Positions 32,311 through 33,831 of a DNA stretch of 33,831 bases are shown here, piece by piece. The position numbers were made by a program, and so were the translations under genes. The notes beneath the pieces were generated by a model, which saw nothing but the letters and a program-made list of their open reading frames with translations, was not told the origin of the DNA and searched no databases. Every line of letters starts with the position of its first letter. Positions within the stretch are counted from its first letter, which is position 1. This stretch comes from JABDKJ01 sp039028335 (GTDB taxonomy: Bacteria; Bacteroidota; Bacteroidia; Flavobacteriales_D; JABDKJ01): NCBI GenBank assembly GCA_039028335.1, contig JBCCIF010000030.1, positions 1 to 33,831 of the forward strand. Direction: 5' to 3'.

Positions 32311-32724
32311 TTAAGCGGATAAAGCTAAGCCATATAGCTTCATTTGCTTCACCATCGAAAGAAGTCCATTGCTCCGCGTAGGAGACAAATGTTCCGTTAG
32401 ACCAATTTTATCTATGAAAAACAAATCCGCTTTGGCGATATCTTCAGGCTTTGCTTTGCTGAGAACGTGTATCATTAAAGCAATCAAGCCTTTCGTAATT
32501 ATGGCATCACTATCAGCGGTAAAAACCAGGTTTTCCCCTTTCATTTCAGCATGCAACCAAACTTGTGATTGGCATCCTTTTATCTTGTTCTCATCTGTTT
32601 TGAATTGCTCATCGATGAGGACGAGTTCTTTCCCTAAGTCAATGATATATTCATACTTCGCCATCCAATCGTCAAAGAGCTCAAAATCCTGAATAATCTC
32701 TTCTTGTCTTTCTTTGATATTCAT
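32311..32724 (-). CDS. sufE: Cysteine desulfuration protein SufE
   Basis: Accepts sulfur from the cysteine desulfurase SufS and passes it to the SufBCD scaffold. From ATG 32724 it is 137 residues, and the sulfur-accepting Cys is residue 51 in KIKGCQSQVWLHAE, the same position as in E. coli SufE. LFDDWMAKYEYIIDLGKEL and the C-terminal LSPTRSNGLLSMVKQMKLYG also fit. An upstream ATG at 32742 is in frame but lies before a TAATTTTG element whose predicted transcript would exclude it. sufB, sufC, sufD and sufS are not in the window; sufE appears to start its own small operon with DUF59 and DUF2480. Confidence 0.94.
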   Translation of the reverse strand: MNIKERQEEIIQDFELFDDWMAKYEYIIDLGKELVLIDEQFKTDENKIKGCQSQVWLHAEMKGENLVFTADSDAIITKGLIALMIHVLSKAKPEDIAKADLFFIDKIGLTEHLSPTRSNGLLSMVKQMKLYGLALSA

Positions 32725-32729
32725 CTCTG

Positions 32730-32737
32730 CAAAATTA
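32730..32737 (-). promoter_or_regulatory. -7 promoter element touching the sufE start codon
   Basis: TAATTTTG on the minus strand, five bases before the ATG at 32724 (TTAATTTTGCAGAGATG). It argues for the shorter sufE start and for a leaderless or almost leaderless message. No -33 TTG at standard spacing. Confidence 0.45.
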
Positions 32738-32757
32738 ACCATTCAAGTCCGGAATTG

Positions 32758-32787
32758 TTGGCATTTTGGGCATTTCTGATAAATTTG
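32758..32787 (+). promoter_or_regulatory. Bacteroidota-type promoter for the Cys-cluster membrane protein gene
   Basis: TTG at 32758-32760, 19 bases, then TAAATTTG at 32780-32787, a full match to the Bacteroidota consensus. The ATG follows 20 bases later. It is back to back with the sufE promoter. Confidence 0.6.
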
Positions 32788-32807
32788 AGTAGCAAATACA
32801 TCGCAAT

Positions 32808-33158
32808 ATGAAAGGAGAATGGACCAAAATTCTTGTTTTCGGAATTATCTTTTTAATTCTCGGATTTTTATTAGGACGCGTGACCTGCACAAGCTGCTGT
32901 AGTCCTCAAGGAAAAGAAGTGCGTATTCAAAAAATGATGCTGGACGGAGAGGATTTTTCAAGGGGAGGATCAGAAGATGTAGAAGTGATTGTTAAATCAT
33001 TTGAAGGAGATGACTTTAAAGGAGATACAACTGTTGCGATTGAAGGCGGGGAAATTCAAATTTCTCGAAGTGGAGACGAAATAGAAGTCGAAGTTGAAAT
33101 AAGCGATGATGGAACGGAACGTATTGAAAAGAAGGTCATTAAAAAGGTGGTTAAGTGA
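32808..33158 (+). CDS. Small membrane-anchored acidic protein with Cys cluster
   Basis: A 116-residue protein I do not recognise. One N-terminal membrane helix (about 8-24, ILVFGIIFLILGFLLG) with Lys at 2 and 7 suggests a cytoplasmic N-terminus. It is followed at once by RVTCTSCCSP with three Cys (27, 30, 31), then an acidic, beta-prone domain of about 80 residues (SEDVEVIVKSFEGDDFKGD, IEVEVEISDDGTERIEKK) ending KKVIKKVVK. The Cys do not form a proper lipobox. It has a consensus promoter and is divergent from sufE. The Cys cluster could be a disulfide or metal site at the membrane surface; this is a guess. Confidence 0.7.
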   Translation: MKGEWTKILVFGIIFLILGFLLGRVTCTSCCSPQGKEVRIQKMMLDGEDFSRGGSEDVEVIVKSFEGDDFKGDTTVAIEGGEIQISRSGDEIEVEVEISDDGTERIEKKVIKKVVK

Positions 33159-33184
33159 AGCGGGGCTTGAATTAAGATTTTCGA

Positions 33185-33583
33185 TTGAAGATATCTGATT
33201 TAAGAATATTTAATGTTCTTGTTGCTTGTTGTTCATGGTCATTCCTTCTTGTTGAACTCAATTATCAACGCACAGGCGATTCATTTTGGAAGGGAATTCC
33301 CGATCTCCTTCAGATTGATTTGGCTGATTTTGGCTACTGGGATTTGCCTTGGTTATTTCTGGTCATTATCTTACTCTCCGGATTTATATCTACGCTTTTC
33401 ATATTCAAGAAGAAGACTATACCGTCATTTTGCCTTTTAATTCTTATTCTTATTATTTGGGTGTTTCTATCTGTTTTGGTTAAACGATCTTACTTCATTG
33501 ATATATCCTCCTATTGTACTAGTTCCTTCCCCTTTTTGCTATTGGCTGCCGTTTCTTTCATTGTATACTTCAAAAAGAACTGA
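33185..33583 (+). CDS. Small multi-pass membrane protein, function unknown
   Basis: A 132-residue hydrophobic protein with about four membrane helices (near 9-24, 52-74, 79-98 and 111-128) and short polar loops (NYQRTGDSFWKGIPD, KRSYFIDISSYC), ending FKKN. I do not recognise a family. No ATG exists in the frame; TTG 33185 is the only usual start before the first helix. It lies 26 bases after the Cys-cluster protein gene and is probably in the same transcript. The clear helix pattern suggests a real gene, but the odd start lowers confidence. Confidence 0.55.
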   Translation: MKISDLRIFNVLVACCSWSFLLVELNYQRTGDSFWKGIPDLLQIDLADFGYWDLPWLFLVIILLSGFISTLFIFKKKTIPSFCLLILILIIWVFLSVLVKRSYFIDISSYCTSSFPFLLLAAVSFIVYFKKN

Positions 33584-33633
33584 GCTAATTATGAAATTGA
33601 GGTCATTAATGTATCTCACTAAAAATGAAGCTC

Positions 33634-33813
33634 TTCATAAATGCCATACTAACCCTTTATTTCACCTCGGGTTTATCTCAGGAAGCAAGCCTAATGAATT
33701 TCAAAAAATGCACTGGACCTCACCTCAGGCCAATACTGCGCGTTCTCTCCAATCATGAAGACCTTTTTGTTCATGGTGACATGATCCTTGCCAGCAGCTA
33801 ATATCTTCTCACA
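33634..33813 (+). CDS. Possible short secreted peptide (weak)
   Basis: A 59-residue frame starting MKLFINAILTLYFTSGLSQ, which looks like a signal peptide, then EASLMNFKKCTGPHLRPIL and an end at LASS. No family recognised, no promoter seen. It overlaps, on the opposite strand, the partial frame at 33691-33831; at most one of the two is likely to be real. Confidence 0.2.
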
Positions 33814-33831
33814 CTGGCGTTTGCTCATGGC
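33691..33831 (-). CDS. C-terminal end of an unidentified protein running in from beyond the window (weak)
   Basis: On the minus strand a frame is open from the window edge to a TAG at 33693-33691. Its last residues include MSKRQCEKILAAGKDHVTMN and MIGENAQYWPEVRSSAFFEI. It reads like normal protein sequence, but the visible part is too short to name. If real it converges on the small membrane protein gene. Confidence 0.35.
   Translation of the reverse strand, partial: AMSKRQCEKILAAGKDHVTMNKKVFMIGENAQYWPEVRSSAFFEIH

Noticed and set aside
33498..33758. An 86-codon plus-strand frame overlapping the small membrane protein gene
   Set aside because: Its first part is an out-of-frame reading of the four-helix protein, and the rest has no recognisable feature.

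Overview
The window is a stretch of ordinary, densely coding chromosome from a member of the Bacteroidota, most likely the Flavobacteriales. Four things support this. It has a type IX secretion / gliding cluster (gldJ, a PorP/SprF protein, porU, porV). It has a cargo protein with a type IX C-terminal sorting tail. The DNA is AT-rich, and start codons are not preceded by clear Shine-Dalgarno sequences. Several upstream regions carry TAnnTTTG, the -7 element used by Bacteroidota. I saw no rRNA, tRNA, CRISPR array, transposase or phage gene.

Layout. 1-464 is the start of anmK (minus strand). 553-1695 is an acyl-CoA dehydrogenase, convergent with murF and sharing a TTAA with it. 1692-5773 (minus) holds a PorP/SprF protein, gldJ, a terminator hairpin and murF. 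5967-11668 (plus) holds porU, porV and a cytidine deaminase that seems to start at CTG. 11748-14073 is pdhA-pdhC. 14085-16385 (minus) is a coiled-coil membrane protein followed by a GH13 glucosidase. 16461-19559 (minus) is a DsbD-like reductase with a duplicated N-terminal domain, then gmhA. 19641-22794 (minus) is the overlapping operon pabB-tilS-yhhQ. 22980-24320 is a type IX cargo protein. 24372-26437 (minus) is lpdA-ung. 26491-28128 (minus) is lnt. 28194-28793 is an Nfu-type Fe-S scaffold. 28920-31336 (plus) is a three-gene locus: a barrel-less TonB-plug protein, an ECF sigma factor and an anti-sigma-like membrane protein with a TPR-like domain. Right after its last stop codon lie twelve perfect copies of a G-rich heptamer. 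31470-32724 (minus) is sufE, a DUF59 protein and a DUF2480 protein. 32808-33583 holds two small membrane proteins. The last 250 bases hold only weak, opposing ORFs.

How the genes fit together. The envelope is the main theme. GldJ is a lipoprotein of the gliding/secretion machine. PorU and PorV cleave and shuttle cargo at the outer membrane, and the protein at 22980 looks like one of their substrates. Lnt finishes lipoproteins, MurF and AnmK serve peptidoglycan synthesis and recycling, and GmhA supplies heptose for lipopolysaccharide. PdhA, PdhC and LpdA are parts of pyruvate dehydrogenase, whose E1 beta is not in the window. Nfu, SufE, DUF59 and DUF2480 belong to Fe-S assembly. The best candidate for an undescribed system is the plug / sigma / anti-sigma locus and its repeat array. 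All family names come from recognising motifs in the translated sequence; no database search was run.
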